Positions 22,061 to 33,639 of a DNA stretch of 64,000 nt are shown piece by piece (positions within the stretch are counted from its first letter, which is position 1; each line of letters begins with the position of its first letter). Both the position numbers and the translations under genes were made by a program. The stretch comes from Malania oleifera (lineage: Eukaryota; Streptophyta; Magnoliopsida; Santalales; Ximeniaceae), in assembly GCF_029873635.1 (NCBI RefSeq), contig NC_080418.1, forward strand, positions 16,639,388-16,703,387, read 5' to 3'. Below the pieces are notes generated by a model that ran no database searches, was not told the DNA's origin, and worked only from the letters and a program-made list of their open reading frames with translations.

Positions 22061-23396
22061 TGTTAGACCAAGTAGTCTTTCATTCCTACTATGTTTTGAT
22101 GACAACAACCCATTAGCTGTTCTTCAAGGATACTAACTTTTCTCTCTAAGTCATGTTCAACTATACAGAACGGCACCAGAATCAACGAGTCTCAAATCAG
22201 TCAAAGCAACTCGTGTCATGACCGAAAGCACAACCTCTCAAAGCATTCATGGACGCTACACAAAGTGATCTAAAGGATGAGTGAGAAAATGAGAGAGAGA
22301 CTATCTTGTAAATCCCTTGTACATAGAGTAAATCAAAATTAAGAGCAAGAAATGGGCATATCACACACACACACAAAAAACAAGAAAAGTTATTAAAAGT
22401 GTGTAAAGAAACCCCCAAACGGACAAGGACCTTCTTTGAACTGAAAATAAATTTTCTAAAGAAGAAGGGAACCGAGAGGTACTTGAATTCAGAACCAGGA
22501 ATCGTCGACGAACACAGGGCATCATCAACGAATATTATGAAGAACTCATTGATGAACATAGGGTTCTCATCGACGAAAAAAAACCAAGAGGCACCTGAAT
22601 TCAAAACCAATAACTCATCAACGAACACAAAGCTTCGTCGATGAATTTACTGAAGAGCTCGTCGACGAATTTCAACTTTCGTCGACGAACGTAGAGCAAC
22701 AGCGTTCATTAAATGTTGCAGAATGGCTAGTTTGGCCCTTGCCTTACATTAATAAATGCCCAACGGCTCTCCAGCATTCCTCTCGCCCATTTGGTGTTTA
22801 AATAGGAGCTATTGCATTTACTTCTCACCAAGAAAGCTGATATTGTATCAAGATCATTTATTGGTGCTTTCATTTCCAGGGTTTGCTCATACACTCACTT
22901 GCCCTCTTCTTGTTGCTCTTAGTTTTGTTTCTACTCTATTGATAAGAGGATATTGAGTGAGGATTTTTTTGTAATACTCAGCTCAAAGGGAGCATTCAAA
23001 TTCGTCTTTATTTCTCATCTACTTCTTGTAAAGCAAGGCTCTTTGTGAGCCATTGTAGGGTGTCTCTACATGAGCACCTTGTTGAAGCTCTTTGTGAGCA
23101 ACCGTGTATTGGCTTCTCCGCCCGAAGGAGGATCATAGTGGATTTGGGGAATCCTTGAGTTGGTCTCAAGGCGTGGACGTAGGCGGGGTGCCGAATCACG
23201 TAAATATCTTTGTGTTAAGTTTCTCTTCTCTCAAATTTCTTTTATACTATTATTGTGATTTCCTACATCTTTACATTGTGATTTTATGCACTTGTTCTTG
23301 GTAAGATTTATGTGTTTGAATAAAGTTTGCACATCCACGAAAAACGTCTATTCACCCCCCCCCCCCCTCCCCTCTAGACGCTCAACTGGGCCAACA
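22061..23396 (+). mobile_element. 5' LTR of Sirevirus C
   Basis: It starts TGTTAGACC and ends GGGCCAACA. It contains eight degenerate TCGTCGACGA palindromes (22501-22690), a TATA-like TTTAAATAGG near 22797, a Copia U5 block (GTGGACGTAGGCGGGG type) near 23173 and a poly-C run near 23356. Confidence 0.92.
22501..22690 (+). promoter_or_regulatory. TCGTCGACGA palindrome array, 5' LTR of Sirevirus C
   Basis: Eight copies (exact, or with transitions such as TCATCAACGA) are arranged mostly as pairs separated by spacers containing ACACAGGG or similar. The TATA-like box lies about 110 bp downstream. The matching array of the 3' LTR has about twelve copies. Confidence 0.8.
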
Positions 23397-23397
23397 A

Positions 23398-23410
23398 GTG
23401 GTATCAGAGT
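23398..23410 (+). other. Primer-binding site of Sirevirus C
   Basis: GTGGTATCAGAGTGCC, complementary to initiator methionine tRNA, starts directly after the 5' LTR. Confidence 0.9.
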
Positions 23411-23455
23411 GCCAATCGCTGAAATTCGAAGTAACTCCCAAGCGAAAAGATCAAC

Positions 23456-24340
23456 ATGGCAGATATGTTTTCCCAAGGTCAATCTGTGGACCATCCCCCC
23501 AAATTTTGTGGAACTAACTACCCAGCATGGAAATATTGAATGTTGATCTTCATCCAGGCCTATGACTACCATATGTGGAATGTCATCACTGAAGGAGACT
23601 ACACCTTCAAAAATGAAGACGGTGATGACATACCACTTGGAAAACTTCCCGAGGCAGATGCAAGGCTAGTACAACTCAACTTTAAGACCAAGAACTTCTT
23701 ATATTGCGCCATAAGCGATGAAGAGTACAACCGAATATGCAGATGCAACACGACCAAGGAAATGTGGGAAAAGCTTCAGGTAACATACGAAGGTACTACC
23801 CAGGTAAAAAGATCAAAAATTTATATGCTAGTAAAAGAATATGAAATGTTCAAAATGGAAGAAGGTGAGACAATTACAGCTATGTTCACTCGATTCACAC
23901 ACATCACTAATGGACAAAAAACTCTCAGTAGAAAGTACTCTATGGAAGATAATGTGCAGAAAGTCCTTCGTTCACTACCGACATCTTGGCACGCCAAGTC
24001 CACAGCAATTGAAGAAGCAAAGGACCTCTCAAAGGTCACACTTGACGAACAAATTGGGTCTCTCATGACCTATAAGATCAAGAAGAAAATGCTGTTGCAG
24101 AAGCTAAAGTACCCAAGAAGGCTACCGGAATAGCCCTAAAAGTCGGGAAGCAAAAAGAACTCATAGAAGAGGAGGAGAATGATGATGATGATGAAGTCGC
24201 CCTCCTTACGAGAAGATTCAAAAATTTTCTGATGAACAAATGAAATAACAAACAAAAGGAGAAAGGAGAATCGAGTATTAGATGCTACAACTACAAAAAA
24301 ATCGGGCACCGCATGGCCGATTGTCCTCTCTTCAAAAACA
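23456..24340 (+). pseudogene. Sirevirus C gag with zinc knuckle (fossil)
   Basis: It begins near 23456 (M-A-D-M-F-S-Q-G) and continues W-N-V-I-T-E-G-D-Y, then C-N-T-T-K-E-M-W-E-K-L-Q-V-T-Y-E-G-T and E-G-E-T-I-T-A-M-F-T-R-F, the Copia UBN2-type gag core. A zinc-knuckle remnant (C-Y-N-Y, then G-H-R-M-A-D-C) lies at about 24280-24325. Confidence 0.88.
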
Positions 24341-25142
24341 AAGGCAACAATCAACAGGGAGACAAGAAGAAGTTCAAGGCAATGAATGCAACCGAATGGG
24401 ATGAACTGGATGGAACCTTAACCGATGAAGAAGTCGAGGAAGAAGCTGCTCATTTCTGCCTTATAGCAGACGAACAAAGTGAGAACAAATGGTTTCTCGA
24501 TAGTGAATGTTCAAGACATATGACAGGAGATGCAATCAAATTCCTCTCCTCCACCTATAAGAAGGAAGGGCTAGTCAAGTTTGGAGACAATGCCAAGGAA
24601 AGAATCATCAGTAAAGGTAAAATAAGTAATTCATCCTTGGCTATTGAAAATGTTGCTCTTGTAGATACTCTCAAACATAACTTGTTAAGTGTTAGTCAAC
24701 TATGTGATAATGGATTAAACATCACTTTGCAATCCACAAAATGCTTAGTAAATGATTTAAATGGAAATACCATCCTTGTAGGAAAACGTGAATCCAACAT
24801 ATACACAATTGAGTTTAATGATATCACAAATTGTAACATTAAATGTTTAGCTATCACAAATGAAAATTGTTGGTTATGGCATAGGAGACTAGGTCATGCA
24901 AGCATGGATCTACTTCATAAACTTTCATCCAAAGAACTAGTAAACGGTCTACCAAAAGACAATTATGTGAAAGACAAAATATGTGATGCATGTCAATATG
25001 GAAAACAAGTTAAGACCTCTTTCAAAACTAAGAAAGTAATTTCTACCTCAAGACCCTTAGAGTTAATCCATCTTGATTTATTTGGACCCAATGACATAGC
25101 TAGCATTAGTGGAAAGCTGCATGCATTTGTTATAGTTGATGA
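24313..25142 (+). pseudogene. Sirevirus C protease and gag-pre-integrase (fossil)
   Basis: The blocks W-F-L-D-S-E-C-S-R-H-M-T-G-D (protease active-site region), then H-N-L-L-S-V-S-Q-L-C-D, L-W-H-R-R-L-G-H-A-S and P-L-E-L-I-H-L-D-L-F-G-P are all in one frame. It leads into the integrase, which is interrupted at 25142 by the solo LTR. Confidence 0.9.
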
Positions 25143-25216
25143 TGTAAGAACCCGAATTTGTATTGTACAAGTTAAGTATGTAAAAGAGGGGTAAAATGGG
25201 AATTCTACAGACTTCG

Positions 25217-25403
25217 TCGACGAGGCCATAATTCGTCGACGAAGGTAGTCGATTTCTCGTCGACGAAATTCAGAGCCTTGTCAATGAGAAAAAGCCGAGA
25301 GGCGGTAAAAATTGGAAATATCAGGGTTCTTTGAAGAGGCCACCGGTTCGTCAACGAATTTTGTGAAGACTTCATCGACGAGAAGACCAATTTGTCGATG
25401 AAA
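25217..25403 (+). promoter_or_regulatory. TCGTCGACGA palindrome array in a Gypsy solo LTR
   Basis: About seven degenerate copies occur. The last (TTGTCGATGAA) is about 25 bp before TATAAAAG. The close spacing to the TATA box matches the other Gypsy LTRs in the window and differs from the Sireviruses. Confidence 0.75.
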
Positions 25404-26326
25404 TCCCTCGGGTCAAAGGTCTATAAAAGAGATATTTGGATTTCTTCTTAGCTAAGTTATGGATATTCTCTCTCTCTCTCTCTCTAGATTTTAAAGCTCT
25501 CTCTCTCTCTCTCTCTCTCTCTTCAATTCCTTCACCATTTGTCACCAGATTCACAAAGCCAAGGTGACAGCGAGGATCAGCAAAGGAATCTCTACGTTTC
25601 TAGTGGATCGGCATCTCGATTCGAGCGATTTTAGGTTTCGGGTTAAAATTAAGGTAAGGCTTGGTTTTCATTTCTGCTTCGATATATGTATAGTAGTATG
25701 AATTGTAAGTATGTTTAGTATTGTGGTTTGTAGATTTCGGAGTCTCGGTTCGTAGTTTTGAGGACCGTAGAGTTCGTAGTGGATTTCAAGTTAAGGTAAG
25801 GGGATTCTGTTTATATCAGTCCATTTTTGAAATCAGGATCAGTAAGCCTATAGGCTACGATCATATGTATGTTTTGGCTACTTATTTGGGGAAATCTATG
25901 GGGTAAAAACATGGGATTTTCGGGTTACAATTTTTGGGAAAATAGGGGATTTCGGGTATCATCTCTACTTTGTTTGGAAAACCGCTTGTCTTGTTTAAAA
26001 CTGTATTATTGAGGTGACCGCAATCCATATTTGCATAAACTGTATACTTGGAATTGTAAACGATATGATTTGCCGTAAACCAAATAAATGTGGTACATAT
26101 GAATGTATGTATGTTGTTCCAGATATTCGTGACACAGCTGTGTGGCGGTTTATTACTGTACGCTGAAATGTATAGGGACGTGAGTTCCCAAAATGATTCC
26201 AGGTTTTGTGAAATTGGCTAGTGGTGACTAATTACCGTACGCCGAGAGTGGCTGGCTCTATATCCAGGGTGTGAAATATCACCAGTATGGTTCGTCTGGT
26301 CACCAAAGGTGTTATCTGCACTGTTT

Positions 26327-26625
26327 GTAGCAATGGATTCACAGTGGGCCTGGGTCGTCGCAGCGTAGTTGTCGCATGGCAATGTAATCGGGGTGAGACT
26401 AAGTGACCTTGTGTAGTTGCGTATGTAGCAATGGATTCACTATTGGGCCTAAGTTGTAGATCTTCGTAGTTGCATGTGTAGAAACGTAACCGCTATGAGA
26501 CTAGGTGACCTTGTGTAGTTGCGTATGATGCAATAGATTCACCATTGGGCCTTGATTGTCGCAATGTAGTTGCGTATGTAGCAATGTAATCGCTGTGAGA
26601 CGAGGTGACCTAGTGTAGTTGCGAA
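26327..26625 (+). repeat. About 100-bp tandem repeat, three copies
   Basis: Units starting GTAGCAATGGATTCAC, or close variants, begin near 26327, 26425 and 26527, each ending with GTGTAGTTGCG. They lie within the solo LTR. Confidence 0.85.
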
Positions 26626-26644
26626 CTAGTGTGACGACACTGAC

Positions 26645-26654
26645 CGTATGTATG

Positions 26655-26688
<34 letters not shown>

Positions 26689-26692
26689 TGTA
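26645..26692. repeat. (GTAT)n microsatellite
   Basis: About eleven nearly perfect TATG/GTAT units within the solo LTR. Confidence 0.95.
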
Positions 26693-27285
26693 TGGGTATC
26701 GTATGAACTCGAATGATTTTTGTGAAAATACTGGAACTGTATGGAAAAGTATGAAACTGTATGAATTGTTTCAACTGTATCGTATGTATAGTGTTATGAA
26801 GTATGTAAAATGACACTGGTATGCCACACACAGATATAAACTGATTTCTTCCTTACTAAAAGATGTCTCACCCCGAATGTACGTACAATATTTTTCAGGG
26901 CCTTCAAGTAGCGGTAAGTAACATCCTAGCGTCGGGAAGCAAGGGGTGTCGTAGCTACTGCTAGTACCTTTTAGGTATGAGTTTTGGTATCCAGGTTGTC
27001 TGGATGTTTTTGCAGACACCTGGGGTATGTTTGTATTATGGGAATGTGTATCGTAGCATGTATAAAATAGACTCTAGTATGATACTGTTATTGTATAAAA
27101 GACCGTATTTCACTGCGTATTCTGGATAGTATGGATGGTTGTATGTACGTATATAGGGCATCCGTATACCCCACGGGGTTAGATCCTCTTTGTATGATGT
27201 ATCATGTATGTTTTTAATTGATACAGAGACAGGTTAGGTTTCTAAATTCACCTCCGGGTACCATTTCTGGGTTCGGGGCATGATA

Positions 27286-28280
27286 GATGACTTCTTTAGA
27301 TATTCATGGGTAATTTTTCTTGCTAACAAAAGTGACACATGTAATGCATTTATTCATTCCTGTGGAAAAATCCAAAATGAAAAGGGAATGTCAATTATAC
27401 ACATTAGGAGTGATATAGGGAGAGAATTTAGAAATAAAGAACTTGAAGACTTTTGCAATGAAAATGGCTATTCACACAACTTCTCTGCACCAAAAACTCC
27501 ACAACAAAGCAGAATAGTTGAAAGAAAAAATCGAACACTCCAAGAAATGGCTAGAACAATGCTCAACGAACATAACTTGCCAAAATACTTCTAGGCAGAG
27601 GCCGTTAGCACAACATGCTATATTAGTAACCGAGTCATCATTAGATCCAAGTTAGGAAAAACCCCATATGAAATATGGAAGTGTAGAAAACCTAACATCT
27701 CACATTTTAAGGTTTTTGGATGTAAGTGTTTTATATTAAACGATAGGGATCATTTAGCTAAGTTTGATTCAAAGTCCGATGAGGGAATTTTCATAGGATA
27801 TGCCATGAATAGCAAAGCATATAAGGTTTTTAACAAAAGAATTCAAACTGTTCAAGAATCAACGCAAATTGTATTTGATGAAACAAATCCTCATGCATCC
27901 AAAACACCTATTGAGATAGAAGAAGAGAACCAAGTCACTACCTTTAGAATTGAAAGAGAATTAAAACAACTCAAGTTAAAAAATCATCAAGACACAAATT
28001 GTCAAGATACAAATATTGATCATCTAGGATCTTCTCCTCAAGAGTCTAACCAACCAGCAGAAAGAGAGAATCATGAACTACCTAAAGCTTGGAAGTTTGT
28101 AAAAAATCATCCAACTGATCTTATCATAGGTAGTCCATCTCAAGGAGTCAGCATCAGATCTCACCTAAGAAGTGGATGTAATCATATTGCTTTCATATCT
28201 TATCTAGAACCTAAAAACTTTGAAGAAGCTGAAAATGATGAAAATTAGATAAATGTTATGCAAGAAGAACTAGATCAATT
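27286..28280 (+). pseudogene. Sirevirus C integrase, rest (fossil)
   Basis: Resumes after the solo LTR with D-D-F-F-R-Y-S-W-V-I-F-L, then I-R-S-D-I-G-R-E-F and P-Q-Q-S-R-I-V-E-R-K-N-R-T-L-Q-E-M-A-R-T-M-L, the integrase catalytic core. A G-K-T-P-Y-E-I-W block and a linker rich in E, N and Q follow. Confidence 0.9.
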
Positions 28281-28289
28281 TGAAAGAAA

Positions 28290-29095
28290 CAAAGTATGAC
28301 ACTTAGTTCCTAAACCCAAAAATACTATAATAATTGGCACTAAATGGGTGTTTAGGAAAAAGAAAGATGAAGATGGGAACATTGTTATAAACAAAGCTAG
28401 ATTAGTAGCCCAAGGATAACCAACAAGAGGGTATTGACTACGATGAAACTTATGCCCCGGTAGCTAGACTAGAAGCCATTAGGATGCTCCTTGCCTTTAC
28501 TTGCTACAAAAACTTTAAATTATTTCAAATGGATGTTAAAAGCGCCTTTTTAAATGGATACATAAATGAAAAAGTTTTTGTCAAGAAACCTCCTGGATTT
28601 GAGAGCCACACTCATCCTGATTACGTATACAAACTCTCAAAAGCCCTTTACGGACTTAAGCAAGCACCAAGAGCATGGTATGAGCGCTTAAGCAAATTTC
28701 TTCTAGAAAATGGGTTCACAAGAGGAAAATTCGATACTACTCTTTTCTAAAAACATAAGGAAAATGATATGCTTGTTATACAAATTTATGTGGATGATAT
28801 CATTTTCGGTGCCACAAATGAAACCTTGTGTCAAGATTTTGCTCAAACTATGCAAGAAACATTTGAGAAGAGTATGATGGGTGAGCTAACCTTCTTCCTA
28901 GGATTACAAATTAAACAAATGAAACATGGAATCTTCATAAATCAGGCCAAATACGTTAGGGACATGTTAAAGAAATTCAACCTTGAAATAGGTAAATCTA
29001 AAGTAACTCCTATGAGCATTACAACAAAGCTTGACCCTGATGAAAAAGGGAAAAACATTAACCAAAAAACTCTATCGTGGCATGATAGGTAGTTT
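28290..29095 (+). pseudogene. Sirevirus C reverse transcriptase (fossil)
   Basis: RVT_2 blocks: T-K-W-V-F-R-K-K, then F-Q-M-D-V-K-S-A-F-L-N-G, L-Y-G-L-K-Q-A-P-R-A-W-Y and the catalytic Y-V-D-D-I-I-F-G, followed by F-F-L-G-L-Q-I-K-Q. Confidence 0.92.
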
Positions 29096-29710
29096 ATTGT
29101 ATCTCACTTCCAACAGGCCTGATATAATGTTCAGTGTTTGTCTATGCGCTAGATTTCAAGCTTGTCCCAAAGAATCTCATCTTCATGCGGTCAAACGAAT
29201 CTTTAGATACGTAGCAGGCACTCATGACTTAGGACTCTTCTATCCTGAAAATGCTCCTTTTGACCTCACATGCTACTCTGATGCTGACGACGGTGGTTGT
29301 AAAATCGACGAAAAAAGCACTAGTGGAACATGTAATTTCCTTGGACACTCTCTTGTGTCCTGGTTTTGCAAAAAACAAACCTCTATAGCTCTCTCCACTA
29401 CTGAGGCTGAGTATATCGTAGCCGGCAGCTACTGTGCTCAAGCTTTGTACATGAAACAACAACTTGAGGACTTCCGAATCCTAGTTAAGGGTACTCTAAT
29501 TCATTGTGACAATACTAGTACCATCAACATCTCAAAGAATCCGTGCCTCCATTCTAGAACTAAGCATATTGAAATTAGGCACCACTTCATTCGAGACCAT
29601 GTATAAAAGGGAGACGTTGAGTTGGTTTATGTTCCCACCGAAAACCAACTCGCCGACATTCTAACTAAGCCTCTCAATGAAGAAAGATTCCACAAAATCC
29701 GATAGGCCCT
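29031..29710 (+). pseudogene. Sirevirus C RNase H (fossil)
   Basis: S-N-R-P-D-I-M-F-S-V-C, then A-V-K-R-I-F-R-Y-V-A-G-T, C-Y-S-D-A-D, S-T-S-G-T-C-N-F-L-G, A-L-S-T-T-E-A-E-Y-I-V-A and S-R-T-K-H-I-E-I-R-H-H-F-I-R-D are the standard Copia RNase H blocks. Confidence 0.92.
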
Positions 29711-29817
29711 AGGGATGTGTACTCCTTTAGACATAATATAAGATCCTTATGTCAGCTCTTTCCCCCCTGGTCTTGCTCACCATACTCTTAAACTTAGTTT
29801 CTCCCCTTCTTCCTACT

Positions 29818-29985
29818 CTCGTCGATGAACACAGGGTATTCGTCGTCGAGAAGTCTGAAGAATTCATCGACGAACACAGGGGTCTCGTCCTCGAATTTAC
29901 CTTAAATTCGTCGATGAACATAGGGGTATCGTCGTCGAATTTGCCTTAATTTCGTTGACGAACACAGGGCCTCGTCAACGAAAAC
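29818..29985 (+). repeat. Internal TCGTCGACGA-like array before the extra ORF
   Basis: About nine palindrome-related copies (TCGTCGATGA, TCATCGACGA, TCGTCGTCGA and similar) with ACACAGGG spacers, the same composite unit as the LTR U3 array, lie inside the element between RNase H and the extra ORF. No clear TATA box is seen between the array and 30255. Confidence 0.75.
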
Positions 29986-30254
29986 TGTCAGGATACTTAT
30001 TTTTCCAATTCAAACAAACAAACCCTAGCCATCCCCTTATGTCCCTCTCCTTCCTCACAGCCCTTTGTCCCTCCTCCAACCCACCCCGCGCCACCTCTCT
30101 TTCTCTCTACCTCTTCCCACCTCTTTTTCTCTCTCGCTACCACGCATGACACTTTTCGTCACATCCTCGACTCTCTCCCTCCCTCGACTCTCCCATTTCC
30201 TCAACTCCCCCATCTCCTCAGCCATACCAGCTCTCTCCATCCCTTCGTCCCTTA

Positions 30255-31341
30255 ATGTCTCCCCGTACAAAATGCCGCAACCTTCAAATCGAAGTTGGTG
30301 AAGGTTCTTCTCATCACCCTACCTTCGGTCCTCCTACGCCTACCCCAGCCAATCCCAACCCCTGTTTCATCTCTCCCGAAGCTGCCTCCCGCTATCAAAA
30401 CGGCATTCTCAAGCGGCCCATAGTCTACGAAAAAATCGTGCCCTCCGATTTCCTTGAGCTCCATTTCTCCACTCTTCTCTCCAAGATTAAAGCCCTCAGG
30501 TGGGATGCCCTCTTTGATCTTGATGAGCTTTTCTATGAAGACCTAGTTCGTGAGTTCTATGCAAATTTCGTTCCCTCGCATCGCGGCATTGCCGCTTACT
30601 CCATTGTTCATGGAACCATTATTGGACTCTCCAGGGATACATTCTCTGTCGTGCTCAGTTGCACCCCCTATCCCCTTCATGGCCTCCCCAAGTCATCTTA
30701 GACAACACTATTCGACTGGTTCGACTCGCACACTGCCCTCAAGATAATTACTGGCAATCCTCGCATTGCCGCGATGGCTAGCCTGAAATCCAAGGACCTC
30801 ACTGTAGAATTTCAGGTCCTCCACCATATGATCACGAACAATTTGTGCCCTCGCACTAGTGGCAGGGATTGGGTCACCCTCGGCGACATCTTCAGCATGT
30901 ATTGCCTCTGGGTTGGCCGTGGCATACACCTTCCATCCATTATTGTTCAGAACATGGAGGAAGGCCTCAAAAGGCAGCAAGGTTGTCTTCCTTATGATCG
31001 TCTCCTCATGACCTTCTTTGATCACTTTGACCTCATTCGCGCTGGTTTGCCATGTATTTCCTGCACCAGAAGATATATACACTGAGGCGACCCTTCGTCG
31101 CATGCACTTTGAAAAGGACGAAGACACCAACACGTGGGTCAAAGCCCACGAGCAGGGCCATTTTCTGGTCGATGAAGTTGAGGTCGCCATGGAGGCCGAC
31201 GAAGAGGAAGGCAAGCATGAGTACACTACATTTGGCCATATCCTGGAGCGCCTGGACGGGCTTCAGCACGCCATGACACAATCTAAAATTCGTCACCGCC
31301 ATCGTTTTGATTCCTTAGAAGCGTCTCTTGCCCGACAATAA
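30255..31341 (+). pseudogene. Extra ORF after pol in Sirevirus C (fossil)
   Basis: Two or three frames starting at 30255 (M-S-P-R-T-K), 30774 and 31018 cover about 1.1 kb downstream of RNase H, where some Sireviruses carry an additional, envelope-like gene. The first part has a P-rich N-terminus and F-Y-A-N-F followed by G-T-I-I-G-L-S-R-D-T-F-S, which resembles the plant-transposon protein domain found as extra ORFs in plant retrotransposons (PF20167-like, from memory). The end is rich in E and D, then R, H and Q. It is more GC-rich than the rest of the element. I see no signal peptide or transmembrane segment, so an envelope role is not supported. Broken. Confidence 0.55.
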
Positions 31342-31449
31342 AACGCTAACCGCTCTCACTTTGACACCCTCGACGCTTCTTTTGCTGCACTTTTTGACCG
31401 TCTGAGTCGGCCACGCGAGTAGCGTTTTGTCTCTGCTGTCCCCTAATTT

Positions 31450-31863
31450 TGATTATGGCAAAGGGGGAGAAATAGATCTAGGTCTCTTTTCAGATGTATT
31501 CGGACGTATTTAGAATGTATTTCTAGTTGATAAAACAGCCTTGTAATCACTGCACAAATTTACTATTGATATTATTGAAACTTTGCAAGCATTGAAACTT
31601 TTGAACATAAATGTTCTATCTGTGTACAAGCATGCTTGAATGATTGATATACTGGACTGTTATGTTTTATGCAAGATTAAATGGGAAATATCTTACTTAT
31701 AAATGGCATGTTACCGAAAATTTAAATAAAATATTCTTTCATACAATGCAAACATTAAGGGGGAGAATTTTATTTAAATTCTAAACCAATCCATTTAGTA
31801 AGGGGGAGCATTTATCTTTCAAAGAGAACATAAATGGATTGTCATCATCAAAAAGGGGGAGAA
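31450..31863 (+). other. Sirevirus multiple polypurine tracts
   Basis: AAGGGGGAGAAAT (about 31460), TTAAGGGGGAGAA (about 31754), TAAGGGGGAGCA (about 31800) and AAAAAGGGGGAGAATG (about 31850-31865). The last abuts the 3' LTR and is the likely functional primer; repeated copies upstream are a Sirevirus trait. Confidence 0.85.
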
Positions 31864-33270
31864 TGTTAGACCAAGTAGTCTTTCATTCCTACTATGTGTT
31901 GATGACAACAACCCATTAGCTGTTCTTCAAGGATACTAACCTTTCTCTCTAAGTCATGTTCAGCTATACAAAACAGCACCAGAATCAACAAGTCTCAAAT
32001 CAGTCAAAACAACTTGTGCCATGACCAAAAGCACAACCTCTCAAAGCATTCATGGATGCTACACAAAGTGATCTAAAGGATGAGTGAGAAAATGAGAGAG
32101 AACTATCTTGTAAATCCCTTGTACATAGAGTAAATCAAAATTAAGAGCAAGAAATGAGCATATCACACACACACAACAAAAACAAGCATAGTTATTAAAA
32201 GTGTGTAAAGAAACCCCCAAACGAACAAGGACCTTCTTTGAACTGAAAATAAATTTTATAAAGAAGAAGGGACTCGTCGACGAACACAGGGCTTCATCGA
32301 CGAGTGTAATACAAACCTTCGTCAACAAACACAGGGTTCTCGTCGACGAAAATAAACCAAGAGGTACTTGAATTCATAACCAAGAATCATCGACGAACAC
32401 AGGGCATCGGCGACGAATATTATGAAGAACTCATCGACGAACACAGGGTTCTCATCGACGAAAAGTAACCGAAAGGCACCTGAATTCAGAACCAGTAACT
32501 CGTCGATGAACACAAGGCTTCGACAATGAATTTATTGAAGAGCTCGTCGATGAATTTCAGATTTCGTCGACGAACGTCGAGCAACAGCGTTCATTAAATG
32601 TTGCAGAACGGCTAGTTTGACCCTTGTCTTACATTAATAAATGTCCAATGGCTCTCCAGCATTCCTCTCGCCCATTTGGTGTTTAAATAGGAGCTAGGCA
32701 TTTACTTCTCACCAAGAAAGTTAATATTGTATCAAGATCATTTATTGGTGCTTTCATTTCTAGGGTTTGCTCATACACTCACTTGCCCTCTTCTTGCTGC
32801 TCTTAGTTTTGTTTCTACTCTATTGATAAGAGGACATTGAGTGAGGATTTTTTTGTAATACTCAGCTCAAAGGGAGCATTCAAATTCGTATTTATTTCTC
32901 ATCTACTTCTTGTAAAGAAAGGCTCTTTGTGAGCCATTATAGGGTGTCTCTAAGTGAGCACCTTGTTGAAGCTCTTTGTGAACAACCGGGTATTGGCTTC
33001 TCCGCCCGAAGGAGATCCTAGTGGATTTTTGGAATCCTTGAGTTGGTCTCAAGGCGTGGACGTAGGCGGGGTGTCGAACCATGTAAATATCTTTGTGTTA
33101 AGTTTCTCTTCTCTCATATTTCTTTTATACTGTTATTGTGATTTCCTGCATCTTTACACTGTCATTTTATGCACTCTTTCTTGGTAAGATTTCTGCGTTT
33201 GTAGAAAGTTTGCACATCCACAAAAAGCGTCTATTCACCCCCCCCCTCTGGACGCTCAATCGGACTAACA
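31864..33270 (+). mobile_element. 3' LTR of Sirevirus C
   Basis: It matches the 5' LTR throughout, with about 70 bp more, mostly explained by four additional TCGTCGACGA-type copies in the U3 array (32271-32577). It ends CGGACTAACA, followed by ACTAC, which pairs with ACAAC at 22056-22060. Confidence 0.92.
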
Positions 33271-33275
33271 ACTAC

Positions 33276-33620
33276 CAATGAACCTCTAGTCACTTTCAGC
33301 ACACCATCCCTAACTGAAAAAGAGAAACCTTTACTATCCAAAGAGCCCAAAGAAATCATATTCTTTTTCAGATCTAGAACATGTCTCACATCCCTGATGG
33401 TTCTAACCACACCATCAAACAACCAGATTCTGTCCGTTCCAATACCAAGAATACCACAGGAAGCATCATTACTCATCAACATCGTCCCTCCATAGATTGG
33501 TTCATATGAGTCAAACCAGTCCCTATATGGACACATATGATATGAGCGCACTGAATCCAAAATCTAGGTATCGGATAAATAACTGGAACATGTAGTAACA
33601 ACCAAAAGATTCCCATCAAA
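33276..33620 (-). pseudogene. Copia D protease region (fossil)
   Basis: The minus strand reads S-Y-H-M-C-P-Y-R-D-W-F, then G-T-M-L-M-S-N-D, D-V-R-H-V-L-D-L-K-K-N-M-I-S-L-G-S-L-D-S-K-G and V-L-K-V-T-R-G-S-L-V-V, the Tork-type protease block. It resumes at 22060 once Sirevirus C is removed. Confidence 0.88.
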
Positions 33621-33639
33621 AACTGATAAACTGCTCTCC

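Larger units (their letters stand above)
25143..27285 (+). mobile_element. Gypsy solo LTR inside the Sirevirus C integrase
   Basis: It begins TGTAAGAACC and ends GGCATGATA, with the perfect target duplication GATGA at 25138-25142 and 27286-27290. It has a TCGTCGACGA array (25217-25403), a TATAAAAG box near 25423, CT microsatellites near 25467-25522, a threefold about 100-bp repeat, and the shared Gypsy module GCCACACACA to TGTCTCACCCC (26822-26875). There is no internal region. Confidence 0.88.
22061..33270 (+). mobile_element. Sirevirus C (Copia), near-complete structure, broken
   Basis: LTRs are at 22061-23396 and 31864-33270, flanked by 5-bp repeats ACAAC (22056-22060) and ACTAC (33271-33275). 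Both have the termini TGTTAGACC and (C/T)AACA. Internal order is PBS, gag, zinc knuckle, protease, integrase, reverse transcriptase, RNase H, an extra ORF, then several GGGGGAG tracts and the 3' LTR, the Sirevirus layout. By eye, about 11 differences in 235 bp separate the LTRs. A Gypsy solo LTR sits in the integrase region. The element carries several breaks. Confidence 0.9.

Noticed and set aside
22501-22690. Short palindromic repeats with spacers resembling a CRISPR array
   Set aside because: The repeats are degenerate, spacing is irregular, they lie in LTR promoters of a plant genome and no cas genes are present.
30055-30270. 71-codon R/E-rich minus-strand frame
   Set aside because: It is the antisense of a CT-rich stretch upstream of the extra ORF in Sirevirus C.
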